Shown: positions 16,935-24,329 of the stretch, in pieces
Numbering within the stretch: the first letter of the stretch is position 1
How the letters are laid out: each line of letters starts with the position of its first letter
NCBI GenBank assembly: GCA_902493125.1
Contig: CABUOF010000014.1
Span: forward strand, 1 to 37,562
Length of the DNA: 37,562 nt
Reading direction: 5' to 3'
Source of the DNA: an uncultured Collinsella sp.
Lineage (GTDB): Bacteria > Actinomycetota > Coriobacteriia > Coriobacteriales > Coriobacteriaceae
Notes under the pieces: model-generated
What the model was told of the DNA's origin: nothing
The model's database searches: none
Seen by the model: the letters and a program-made list of their open reading frames with translations, nothing else
Position numbers and translations under genes: made by a program

Positions 16935-17855
16935 GTGGCAACTCAGAAATTCACCGGCGTTATCCCTCCCGTCGTTGTTCCCGATACCGAAGACCACCAG
17001 CTCGATGTTGCCTCCTTTGAGCGCAGCATCAACCGCATGATCGATGCCGGCGTCGATGGCTTGTTCTTCCTGGGCTCCTCGGGCGAGGTCGTCTTCTCCA
17101 CCGACGAGCGTCGCCGTCAGATCATCTCCGAGGCCGTCCGTATCGTCGACCACCGCGTTCCCGTTCTGGTCGGCATCATCGACACCGAGACCGAGCGCAT
17201 GATCGAGCACGGTAAGGTCGCTCAGGAGCTGGGCGCCGATGCGCTTGTCGCCACCTGCCCGTTCTATGCCCTGCAGGGCATGACCGAGGTCGAGGAGCAC
17301 TTCCGCATCCTGCATGAGGAACTCGACCTGCCCATCTTCGCCTATGACATCCCCGTGTGTGTCCACACCAAGCTCCCGTGGAAGCTCCTTGCCAAGCTCG
17401 GTGCCGAGGGCGTTCTGGCCGGCGTCAAGGATTCCTCGGGTGATGACATCTCGTTCCGCTACCTCGTTCAGGAGAACGAGAAGAACGGCCATCCGATGAG
17501 CATCCTCACCGGTCACGAGGTTGTTGTCGACGGCGCCTACCTCGGTGGCGCCGACGGTTCCGTTCCGGGTCTCGCCAACGTTGAGCCCGAGGGCTACGTG
17601 CGTCAGTGGAAGGCCGCTCAGGCCGGCGACTGGGCTACCGTCAAGGCCGAGCAGGATCGCCTCAATGAGATTTCGCACATCTGGGATGTCACCTCGGGCG
17701 TCCAGGGTTATGCCGGTGGCGTCGGCGCCTTCAAGACCGCTATGAACCTCATGGGTATCTTCGACAGCCCGACCATGCCGCGCCCGGTGAAGGCCATGAC
17801 CGGCGAGAACGTCGAGGCGATTAAGAAGGTCCTCCAGGACAACGGTCTCCTGTAA
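16935..17855 (+). CDS. nanA: DapA/NanA family aldolase, probable N-acetylneuraminate lyase
   Basis: 306-residue TIM-barrel class I aldolase. The Schiff-base lysine is Lys165 (LAGVKDSSGD) and the catalytic tyrosine Tyr137 (FAYDIPV). The pyruvate-binding loop is GSSGE (47-51), the Ser-type version seen in lyases, whereas dihydrodipicolinate synthases usually have GTTGE. The neighbouring ROK kinase and NanE make cleavage of Neu5Ac to ManNAc and pyruvate the likely reaction. Another 2-keto acid aldolase of the family is possible. The GTG at 16935 is chosen for the AAGGAG at 16923-16928 and the N-terminus KFTGVIPPVVVP; a longer frame to 16851 overlaps the esterase homologue. Confidence 0.8.
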   Translation: MATQKFTGVIPPVVVPDTEDHQLDVASFERSINRMIDAGVDGLFFLGSSGEVVFSTDERRRQIISEAVRIVDHRVPVLVGIIDTETERMIEHGKVAQELGADALVATCPFYALQGMTEVEEHFRILHEELDLPIFAYDIPVCVHTKLPWKLLAKLGAEGVLAGVKDSSGDDISFRYLVQENEKNGHPMSILTGHEVVVDGAYLGGADGSVPGLANVEPEGYVRQWKAAQAGDWATVKAEQDRLNEISHIWDVTSGVQGYAGGVGAFKTAMNLMGIFDSPTMPRPVKAMTGENVEAIKKVLQDNGLL

Positions 17856-17887
17856 AGCTTCCCCGGGCACCCGACCTCGCCGTTCAA

Positions 17888-17930
17888 CCGTGCGGCCATG
17901 ACCCATTAGATCAATGGTCACACGGTTTCT
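17888..17930 (+). terminator. Hairpin after nanA
   Basis: CCGTG (17888-17892) pairs with CACGG (17921-17925), and TGACCCATT with AATGGTCA inside (one bulged C). The loop is AGATC and TTTCTT follows. It looks like a moderate intrinsic terminator inside the 173-base nanA-ROK kinase gap. Confidence 0.5.
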
Positions 17931-18028
17931 TGGCGATCTCGGGCACCTGGAAAACCTTTTCCGCGCTGTGACGGCTAGCCTGACGGCGCATTTCCTGTAG
18001 TTGTTTTTTATCTCCTAAGGAGAGCGAC

Positions 18029-18994
18029 ATGGAGAACAAGTACGTCTGCTCTGTCGATATCGGCGGAACTAAGATCGCGACTGCCATCATGGAGTACCCG
18101 GCTGACGGTAGTGTGCCCCATCCTGTTTTTGAGGCCGAGGTTCCCACCGAGGCCCAAGAGGGCGGCGAGGCCGTCTTCCAACGTATCGAGGCGTCCATCA
18201 AGGCTGCTCTCGAGGCGAATCCCGATGTCGAGGTCCTTGGCGTCGGTATCGGTGCCGCCGGCGTCGTCGATCCCAAGACGGGCGCCATCGCGTATGCCAA
18301 CGAGATCATGCCCGGCTGGTCCGGTGTTCAGTTGGGGCCGCGCCTGCGCGAGGACCTCGGTCTTCCCGTTGCCGTTGTAGGCGACGTGCAGGCTCATGCT
18401 CTGGGCGAGGCCCACTGGGGCGTCGGCAAGGGCAAGTTCTCCGTCTTGTGTCTTGGCATCGGTACGGGCATCGGTGGCGCATATGTCGAGAACGGCCGCG
18501 TGATGCAGGGCTTCCATGGTGCTGCTGGCCATATGGGCCACATCGAGTGCTCGGCTGCCGCCGGTATTCCCTGCGCCTGCGGGCGTTCCGGCCATCTGGA
18601 GTCGGTTGCTTCGGGCACTTCCATTGGTCGTATGTACGATGAGCGCTTTGGTCGCGTCGACCCCAGCCGTCCTTCGGTCGGTCGCGATGTGAACGACCTG
18701 TGCCGTGCGGGCGACGCAAAGGCGACCGAGGTCATCCATGACGCCGGCTTTGCGCTGGGTGCCAGCTTGGGCTCGCTCGCTAACATCCTGGACCCTGAGG
18801 TCATCGTGCTTTCGGGCGGCGTGATTCACCAAGGTCCCGATTGGCGTTCGCAGACGTGGAAGGATTCGGTGCACGAGGGCTATGCCAGCCAGGCGCTCGA
18901 TCCGCTTCAGAACACACCGATCCTCATCGGTTCTCTGGAGGGCGACGCGCCGCTTATCGGTGCCGCCGAGCATCTTCTTGCTTCGTTGAAGTAA
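18029..18994 (+). CDS. nanK: ROK family kinase, probable N-acetylmannosamine kinase
   Basis: 321-residue sugar kinase of the ROK family, placed to make ManNAc-6-phosphate between the aldolase and NanE. It shows the phosphate-binding motif VDIGGTKIATAI (residues 9-20), the catalytic aspartate in VVGDVQAHALGE (Asp119), and the ROK signature LGIGTGIGGAYVENG. No N-terminal DNA-binding helix-turn-helix is present, so it is an enzyme rather than a NagC-type repressor. The zinc-binding loop reads CACGRSGHLE (182-191), with His189 where the consensus CxCGxxGCxE has its third cysteine. The ATG follows AAGGAGAGCGAC. Glucokinase-type specificity cannot be ruled out by sequence alone, but the context favours ManNAc. 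Confidence 0.83.
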   Translation: MENKYVCSVDIGGTKIATAIMEYPADGSVPHPVFEAEVPTEAQEGGEAVFQRIEASIKAALEANPDVEVLGVGIGAAGVVDPKTGAIAYANEIMPGWSGVQLGPRLREDLGLPVAVVGDVQAHALGEAHWGVGKGKFSVLCLGIGTGIGGAYVENGRVMQGFHGAAGHMGHIECSAAAGIPCACGRSGHLESVASGTSIGRMYDERFGRVDPSRPSVGRDVNDLCRAGDAKATEVIHDAGFALGASLGSLANILDPEVIVLSGGVIHQGPDWRSQTWKDSVHEGYASQALDPLQNTPILIGSLEGDAPLIGAAEHLLASLK

Positions 18995-19011
18995 ACATAA
19001 CTACCAAGTGT

Positions 19012-19109
19012 GCCTTCTGAGGTGCCGCAGATTGACGTGAAAGAGGAGCGAAGCGTACTTCGGTACGCGAGCGACGGTTTGAACGTCAAGGTGCGGCGTC
19101 TCAGAAGGC
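19012..19109 (+). repeat. Long imperfect inverted repeat between nanK and nanE
   Basis: A 98-base hairpin candidate. GCCTTCTGAG (19012-19021) pairs with CTCAGAAGGC (19100-19109), GCCGCA (19024-19029) with TGCGGC (19092-19097), and TTGACGT (19032-19038) with ACGTCAA (19083-19089). At the apex GCGTAC-TTCG-GTACGC (19053-19068) forms its own stem. TGTTTTG follows. It fills the gap between the two genes. It may be a dispersed palindromic element or an RNA-processing structure. Confidence 0.7.
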
Positions 19110-19134
19110 TGTTTTGAGAAAGGTTGAGTCGAAC

Positions 19135-19821
19135 ATGACCGTTGATCCTTTGATCCAGTCCCTGAAGGGCAAGCTCGTCGTGAGCGTTCAGGCGTATATG
19201 GGCGAGCCGCTTCGTACGCCTGAGACCATGGCTCAAATGTCTCGCGCTTGCGAGCTCGGCGGCGCCGCCGCCATTCGCTGCCAGGGCCTTGCCGACATTG
19301 CCGCCATTAAGGGTCGCTGTGAGGTTCCTGTTATCGGCCTGTGGAAGGATGGGCACGAGGGCGTTTACATCACGCCGACGCTGCGCCACGCTCGCGCCTG
19401 CGTTGCTGCGGGTGCCGATATCGTGGCGATCGACGCCACCGATCGTCCGCGTCCCGATGGCAAGACCGTCGAAGATACTTTCCGTCCGCTGCACGAGGAG
19501 GGCGTGCTCCTGATGGCCGACTGTGCCACCATCGAGGATATTCGTCGTGCTGTCGACATGGGCTTCGACCTGGTGTCCACCACGCTGTCTCATGGTGTTG
19601 CCGCCATCGACTGCACCATGGCCGATGGCCCCGATCTGCCGCTCCTGCGTCAGGCGACCGAGGAATTCCCCGGCCTTCCCATCATTTGCGAGGGTCGCGT
19701 GCATACGCCCGAGGAGGCTCGCGCCGCGATCGATGCTGGCGCCTGGGCCGTTGTCGTCGGCACCGCCATCACGCACCCCACGAGTATTACGAGTTGGTTC
19801 AAGGCTGCGCTTGAGCCGTAA
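19135..19821 (+). CDS. nanE: N-acetylmannosamine-6-phosphate 2-epimerase NanE
   Basis: 228-residue TIM-barrel enzyme converting ManNAc-6-P to GlcNAc-6-P, the last dedicated step of sialic acid catabolism. Family sequence is clear: LKGKLVVSVQAYMGEPLR at the N-terminus, AAIRCQGLADIAAIK, PVIGLWKDGHEGVYITPT, ADIVAIDATDRPRPDG, and PIICEGRVHTPEEARAAIDAGAWAVVVGTAI at the C-terminus. The ATG at 19135 is preferred over an upstream in-frame TTG (19114) because GAGAAAGG is suitably spaced. This is the strongest single marker that the operon handles sialic acid. nagA/nagB, which would take GlcNAc-6-P to glycolysis, are not in the window. It ends 52 bases before the rapZ-proximal terminator. Confidence 0.93.
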   Translation: MTVDPLIQSLKGKLVVSVQAYMGEPLRTPETMAQMSRACELGGAAAIRCQGLADIAAIKGRCEVPVIGLWKDGHEGVYITPTLRHARACVAAGADIVAIDATDRPRPDGKTVEDTFRPLHEEGVLLMADCATIEDIRRAVDMGFDLVSTTLSHGVAAIDCTMADGPDLPLLRQATEEFPGLPIICEGRVHTPEEARAAIDAGAWAVVVGTAITHPTSITSWFKAALEP

Positions 19822-19872
19822 GACAGGCCTCGTATCCGCTCGGGGCGGTATACTCAATATAGGCAATTGACC

Positions 19873-19910
19873 GCGCGGGATCCGGGTTGCTGGGTCCCGC
19901 GCTTGTTTTC
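19873..19910 (+). terminator. Intrinsic terminator directly before rapZ
   Basis: GCGCGGGATCC (19873-19883) pairs with GGGTCCCGCGC (19892-19902), an 11-pair stem with one wobble and an 8-base loop. TTGTTTTC follows. It would end the sialic acid operon. The rapZ ribosome-binding site GGGAGG begins at the very next base (19911), so it may also attenuate rapZ. Confidence 0.75.
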
Positions 19911-19922
19911 GGGAGGCAACAC

Positions 19923-20843
19923 ATGCAAAAGGGAGATGCCATGGATGCGGCGGAGCGCTCGGAGCGCATCCCCGATATCGTCATCATCACCGGAATGTCC
20001 GGATCGGGCCGCACACAGGCCATGCACGTGTTCGAGGACATGGGCTATTTTTGCATCGATAACCTGCCTCCGCGTCTCATCGCCCAGCTTGCCGAGCTCG
20101 TCGGCATCAATACGGGCGTGGGCAGGCATCTCGCCGTCACCTGCGATTTGCGTAGCCAGGGACTGTTTGACGAGTTGCTCGATGCGGTCGCCGCTCTCGA
20201 AGAGCGCGAGATGAGCTGCGACATCGTGTTCCTGGAGGCTTCTGACGAGGTGCTGATTCGTCGCTACAGCGAAAATCGCCGCCGTCATCCCATTGCCAAG
20301 CCGGGGGAGACTACGGCCGATGCCATTCAGCGCGAGCGCCTTCAGCTGCAGGGCGTGCGCGACCGAGCCGATATGATTATCGACACGAGCCGTCTGCGCA
20401 CCTCTGCGCTGCGCAACAAGCTGCGTATGGCATTTTCCGAGCTGTCCGACCAGCAGCTTATGGATGTCCACGTGTTCTCGTTTGGCTTTAAGCACGGCAT
20501 GCCCGTCGAAGCGGATATTATGATCGACGTCCGCTTCCTGCCCAATCCGTTCTACGATCCCGAGATGCGCACGATGACCGGTCTCGATAAAAAGGTCTCC
20601 GATTTTGTTCTGGACCATCCCAAGACGCAGGAGTTTTGGAAGGCTTGGACACAGCTGCTCGATACGGTCATGCCCGGTTATATCGCGGAGGGTAAGCCGC
20701 AGCTTTCTATCGCCATCGGCTGCACGGGCGGCCAGCACCGCAGCGTTGCCATTGCCGAGGCCACGGCCCGTTACCTGGAAGGCGCTCAGTATCATGTGAG
20801 CATCTCCCACCGCGACCTGTCGCGCGCCAACACGAAGGCATAG
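19923..20843 (+). CDS. rapZ: RapZ/YvcJ family nucleotide-binding protein
   Basis: 306-residue P-loop protein. The Walker A is GMSGSGRT, with Arg where many have Lys, as in other actinobacterial members. It is followed by EDMGYFCIDNLPP, the family signature. The C-terminal domain ends with IGCTGGQHRSVAIAE, matching the conserved GCTGGxHRSV of RapZ. In E. coli RapZ is an RNA adaptor for RNase E in amino-sugar control; in Gram-positives YvcJ binds nucleotides and its role is less defined. Two starts are good: ATG 19923 behind GGGAGG, and ATG 19941 behind AGGGAG; the first is used. It is followed 6 bases later by whiA; the yvcK gene often found between them is absent. Confidence 0.92.
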   Translation: MQKGDAMDAAERSERIPDIVIITGMSGSGRTQAMHVFEDMGYFCIDNLPPRLIAQLAELVGINTGVGRHLAVTCDLRSQGLFDELLDAVAALEEREMSCDIVFLEASDEVLIRRYSENRRRHPIAKPGETTADAIQRERLQLQGVRDRADMIIDTSRLRTSALRNKLRMAFSELSDQQLMDVHVFSFGFKHGMPVEADIMIDVRFLPNPFYDPEMRTMTGLDKKVSDFVLDHPKTQEFWKAWTQLLDTVMPGYIAEGKPQLSIAIGCTGGQHRSVAIAEATARYLEGAQYHVSISHRDLSRANTKA

Positions 20844-20849
20844 GCCTGC

Positions 20850-21779
20850 ATGTCGTTTACCGCTGAGGTGCGCGACGAGCTTGCGCGCTGCGAACCCGAA
20901 TGTGAATACTGCGACTTGTCGACGCTTGCCGCCCTCACGCGCGTGAGCGGTACGCTCTCGCTTACCGGCTCTGGGCGGTATCGTTTGACGGTTGCGACTG
21001 AGACGGGAGCCGTCGCGCGCACGATGATCACGCTGACGCATCGTATCCTTAAGCTCAAAACGGAGTTCACCGTCCGTAAATCTGTATTGCATAAGGTTCG
21101 AAACTACCTCATCACCTTGCCTGATCAGCCAGACCTGGATAAGGCCTTGGTTCTGCTGGGTATCCTCGAACGTAGGGGAGGACTTGTCGCCGGCGTACCC
21201 CGACATATCGTTGCCCGTCCTTGCTGTAGACTTGCCTATATCCGCGGCGCGCTCATCGCGGGCGGCTTCGTGGCCGATCCACGCGGCGATTTTCATTTGG
21301 AGATTGCTGTGCAGGGCGAGCAATATGCCAAGGGGCTTTGCGATCTGTTGGAGCAGATTGGGGTCCATGCTCGTGTTAATGCACGGCGGGGGTCATATGC
21401 CGTGTACATTAAGAGCGCCGAGGAAATCGAGCATCTATTAAAGCTGATTGGCGCCAAGCGCAGCGTTGCCGAGATTGAGGAGGCGCGCGCGGTCAAGTTG
21501 GTTAAGAACGATGTGAACCGTCGCGTGAACGCCGAGCTCGCCAACCAGACCAGAAGCGCCGGTGCCGCCCAACATCAGCTTGCGCTTATCGATGAGCTCG
21601 AGCAGCGTGGCCTTCGTGATGCGCTTCCGGATGCCTTGGCGGTCTTTTGCGACCTGCGCGAGCGCTATCCCGATCTGTCGCTGCGTGATTTGGGGGAGAT
21701 GGCTGACCCTCCCTTGTCGAAGTCAGCCCTCTACCATCGAGTTTTGAGGCTTGAAAAGCTCATTGAAGCAAACAGGTAG
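20850..21779 (+). CDS. whiA: DNA-binding protein WhiA
   Basis: 309-residue WhiA orthologue. It has an N-terminal degenerate LAGLIDADG-homing-endonuclease fold (MSFTAEVRDELARCEP..., CCRLAYIRGALIAGGFVADPRGDFHLEI near residues 125-155) and a C-terminal helix-turn-helix (~240-305, LSLRDLGEMADPPLSKSALYHRVLRLEKL). WhiA controls sporulation-septation genes in Streptomyces and affects division and chromosome segregation in Bacillus. In non-sporulating Coriobacteriia a cell-division role is the sensible inference. It is 6 bases after rapZ, so they are probably cotranscribed. No terminator hairpin is evident in the AT-rich stretch right after the stop. Confidence 0.94.
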   Translation: MSFTAEVRDELARCEPECEYCDLSTLAALTRVSGTLSLTGSGRYRLTVATETGAVARTMITLTHRILKLKTEFTVRKSVLHKVRNYLITLPDQPDLDKALVLLGILERRGGLVAGVPRHIVARPCCRLAYIRGALIAGGFVADPRGDFHLEIAVQGEQYAKGLCDLLEQIGVHARVNARRGSYAVYIKSAEEIEHLLKLIGAKRSVAEIEEARAVKLVKNDVNRRVNAELANQTRSAGAAQHQLALIDELEQRGLRDALPDALAVFCDLRERYPDLSLRDLGEMADPPLSKSALYHRVLRLEKLIEANR

Positions 21780-21824
21780 TTTGAAGTAACGACTTATATA
21801 TGGATTTAGCTGCTATTTTAGTAT

Positions 21825-21838
21825 TTAAAACGTTTTAA
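21825..21838. promoter_or_regulatory. Perfect 14-base palindrome upstream of gap
   Basis: TTAAAACGTTTTAA is a perfect palindrome centred on CG, the form of LacI/GalR-family operators. It matches 12 of 14 positions of the CcpA cre consensus TGWAARCGYTWNCW. It lies about 35 bases upstream of the candidate gap -35. Related cores occur before the sialic acid operon (9119-9127) and the opp operon (27217-27224). Confidence 0.5.
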
Positions 21839-21870
21839 CGTAAATTTGATTTTCAATTTCGAGCATTCTC

Positions 21871-21900
21871 GTGAAATTCAAGTCAAAAAAAAGGTATATT
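21871..21900 (+). promoter_or_regulatory. Candidate promoter of the glycolytic cluster
   Basis: GTGAAA (21871-21876) and TATATT (21895-21900) are 18 bases apart with an A-tract in the spacer. The -35 matches TTGACA at 4 of 6 positions. It would give a ~65-base leader to the gap start at 21973. Confidence 0.4.
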
Positions 21901-21972
21901 AGGCGAGTGGTTAGTTTGTGGGCCTCAACGGCGGGCGCTGTAGCTCGCGGGGGCCTTACGAAAGGAGACACA

Positions 21973-22998
21973 ATGGCAGTAAAGGTTGCTATTAACGGCT
22001 TCGGTCGCATCGGTCGTCTGGCTTTCCGTCAGATGTTCGGTCATGAGGGCTCCGAGATCGTCGCTATCAACGACCTCACCTCTCCCGATATGCTCGCTTA
22101 CCTGCTGAAGTACGACTCCACGCAGGGCAACTACGCTCGCGATCACGAGGTCGTTGCTGGCGAGGATTCCATCACCGTTGACGGCAAGGAGATCAAGATC
22201 TACAAGGAGGCCGACGCTAACAACCTGCCTTGGGGCGACCTTGACGTCGACGTCGTTCTCGAGTGCACCGGCTTCTACACCAGCAAGGCTAAGGCTCAGG
22301 CCCACATCAACGCTGGCGCCAAGAAGGTCGTCATCTCCGCTCCGGCCGGCAGCGATCTGCCCACCATCGTGTACAACGTCAACCATGAGACGCTGACCGC
22401 TGAGGACAACATCATCTCCGCTGCTTCCTGCACCACCAACTGCCTCGCCCCGATGGCCAAGGGTCTGAACGACTTCGCTCCCATCGTGTCCGGCATCATG
22501 ACCACCATCCACGCCTTCACCGGCGACCAGATGCCGCTCGACGGCCCGCAGCGCAAGGGCAACTTCCGTCGCTCCCGCGCCTGCTCCGAGAACATCGTCC
22601 CGAACACCACGGGCGCTGCCAAGGCCATCGGCCTGGTTCTCCCCGAGCTCAACGGCAAGCTCATCGGTGCCGCCCAGCGCGTCCCGACGCCGACCGGCTC
22701 GCTGACCAACCTCTACGCCGTCGTTGACAAGAAGGTCACCGTCGACGAGGTCAACGCTGCCATGAAGGCCTACGCCGAGACCATCCCCGAGACCTTCGCC
22801 TACAACGAGGACCAGATCGTCTCCCGCGACATCGTCGGCGAGACCCACGGCTCCATCTTCGACGCCACTCAGACCATGTGCTCTGACCTCGGCAACGGCC
22901 AGACCCTCGTTCAGGTCACCTCTTGGTACGACAACGAGAACTCCTACACCTCTCAGATGGTCCGCACCATCAAGTACTTCGAGAAGTTCGTTGCTTAA
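21973..22998 (+). CDS. gap: Glyceraldehyde-3-phosphate dehydrogenase, type I
   Basis: 341-residue glycolytic dehydrogenase (G3P to 1,3-bisphosphoglycerate, NAD-dependent). It has the Rossmann motif INGFGRIGR at the N-terminus and Asp34 in AINDL, which favours NAD over NADP. The active site SCTTNCLAP holds catalytic Cys153, and the C-terminal WYDNENSYTSQMV is conserved. The ATG at 21973 follows AAAGGAGACACA; the longer frame to 21871 runs through the promoter region. It heads the cluster gap-pgk-tpiA-gpmI but is separated from pgk by a strong terminator, allowing gap to be made in excess. Codon use is strongly biased, as expected for a highly expressed gene. Confidence 0.97.
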   Translation: MAVKVAINGFGRIGRLAFRQMFGHEGSEIVAINDLTSPDMLAYLLKYDSTQGNYARDHEVVAGEDSITVDGKEIKIYKEADANNLPWGDLDVDVVLECTGFYTSKAKAQAHINAGAKKVVISAPAGSDLPTIVYNVNHETLTAEDNIISAASCTTNCLAPMAKGLNDFAPIVSGIMTTIHAFTGDQMPLDGPQRKGNFRRSRACSENIVPNTTGAAKAIGLVLPELNGKLIGAAQRVPTPTGSLTNLYAVVDKKVTVDEVNAAMKAYAETIPETFAYNEDQIVSRDIVGETHGSIFDATQTMCSDLGNGQTLVQVTSWYDNENSYTSQMVRTIKYFEKFVA

Positions 22999-23035
22999 TT
23001 TAGCTTTTAGCGAATAGCTCGTTGAGCGTCTAAAG

Positions 23036-23083
23036 AAGGGCGCGGCCTTATAGGGCTTACACCCTAGGGTCGCGCCCTTTTTA
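23036..23083 (+). terminator. Intrinsic terminator between gap and pgk
   Basis: AAGGGCGCG (23036-23044) pairs with CGCGCCCTT (23071-23079), with inner pairing GGG/CCC near the loop; TTTTTATA follows. A strong Rho-independent signal. Read-through or a separate promoter must serve pgk 56 bases on. Confidence 0.85.
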
Positions 23084-23138
23084 TAGGAAATCGTCTGCCG
23101 TAATGGGAGGCAGACACGTACGAAAGGTAGAAGCAAAC

Positions 23139-24329
23139 ATGGCCTTTACCAAGAAGACCGTCCGTGACATCGATGTCGACGGCAAGCGCGTTCTCGTCCG
23201 CGTTGACTTCAACGTGCCTATCAAGGATGGCGTCGTTGGCGACACCACCCGTATCAAGGCTGCCCTGCCCACCATCAACTACCTCGTTGAGCACAACGCT
23301 CGCGTCATCCTCATGAGCCACCTTGGCCGTCCCGATGGCACCGGCTTCCAGCCCGACCTGTCCCTCGAGCCCGTCGCCAAGAAGCTCGCCGAGCTCTCTG
23401 GTCTCGACGTTGCCTTTGTCGCCGACACCTATGGCGAGAAGGCTGCCGAGGCTGTCGCCGCCGTCGAGCCGGGCAAGGTCCTCGTTCTCGAGAACGTCCG
23501 CTTCGATAAGCGTGAGAAGAAGAACGATCCCGAGATCGCCAAGAAGCTCGCTTCCTATGGTGACGTCTTCGTTCTCGATGCCTTCGGCACCGCTCACCGC
23601 GCCCAGGGTTCCGTCGTGGGCCCCGCCGCTTACCTGCCCGCAGTCGCTGGCTTCCTGCTCGAGAAGGAGGTCGACACGCTCACCGGCATCTTCGCCGAGC
23701 CCGAGCGCCCCTTCGTCGCCATCGTCGGCGGTTCCAAGGTTTCCTCCAAGATCGGCGTTCTCGATCACCTTATCGACTCTGCTGACACCCTGATCATCGG
23801 TGGCGGTATGGCCTACACCTTCTTCCTGGCTCAGGGCCTGTCCGTTGGCCAGTCCCTCAAGGAAGAGGACTGGGTCGAGCGCGCCGGCGAGATGCTCAAG
23901 AAGGCCGAGGAGAAGGGCGTCAAGATCCTGCTCCCCATCGACAACCGCGTTGCCGATCATTTTGGCGAGGACGCTGTCCCCGAGGTTGTCGCTTCCGACG
24001 CTATCCCCGACGATCGTGAGGGCATGGACATCGGTCCTAAGACCGAGGAGCTCTACGCCGAGGCCGTCAAGGGAGCCAAGACCGTGTTCTGGAACGGCCC
24101 CATGGGCGTCTTCGAGTTCGACAACTTCGCTCACGGCACCCAGGCTATCGCCGAGGCTGTTGCCGAGGCCGACTGCACCTCGATCATCGGCGGTGGCGAC
24201 TCTGTCGCAGCTGTCAACAAGTTCAACCTGGCCGACAAGATGAGCTGGATCTCCACCGGTGGTGGCGCTTCCATGGAGCTCGTCGAGGGTAAGGCCCTGC
24301 CCGGAGTGGAGGCGCTTCTCGATGCCTAA
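23139..24329 (+). CDS. pgk: Phosphoglycerate kinase
   Basis: 396-residue glycolytic kinase transferring phosphate from 1,3-bisphosphoglycerate to ADP. Visible family sequence includes VRVDFNVP near the N-terminus, HLGRP, the hinge/C-terminal nucleotide domain with GGSKVSSKI, and GGGDSVAA plus STGGGASMELVEGK at the C-terminus. The ATG at 23139 follows GAAAGG; an in-frame TAA-proximal GTG/ATG further up would begin inside the terminator leader. Its last 8 bases overlap the tpiA start, implying translational coupling. Confidence 0.97.
   Translation: MAFTKKTVRDIDVDGKRVLVRVDFNVPIKDGVVGDTTRIKAALPTINYLVEHNARVILMSHLGRPDGTGFQPDLSLEPVAKKLAELSGLDVAFVADTYGEKAAEAVAAVEPGKVLVLENVRFDKREKKNDPEIAKKLASYGDVFVLDAFGTAHRAQGSVVGPAAYLPAVAGFLLEKEVDTLTGIFAEPERPFVAIVGGSKVSSKIGVLDHLIDSADTLIIGGGMAYTFFLAQGLSVGQSLKEEDWVERAGEMLKKAEEKGVKILLPIDNRVADHFGEDAVPEVVASDAIPDDREGMDIGPKTEELYAEAVKGAKTVFWNGPMGVFEFDNFAHGTQAIAEAVAEADCTSIIGGGDSVAAVNKFNLADKMSWISTGGGASMELVEGKALPGVEALLDA

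Noticed and set aside
18029..18994. ROK protein as a NagC/XylR-type repressor of the operon
   Set aside because: It starts directly with the kinase phosphate-binding motif and has no N-terminal helix-turn-helix.
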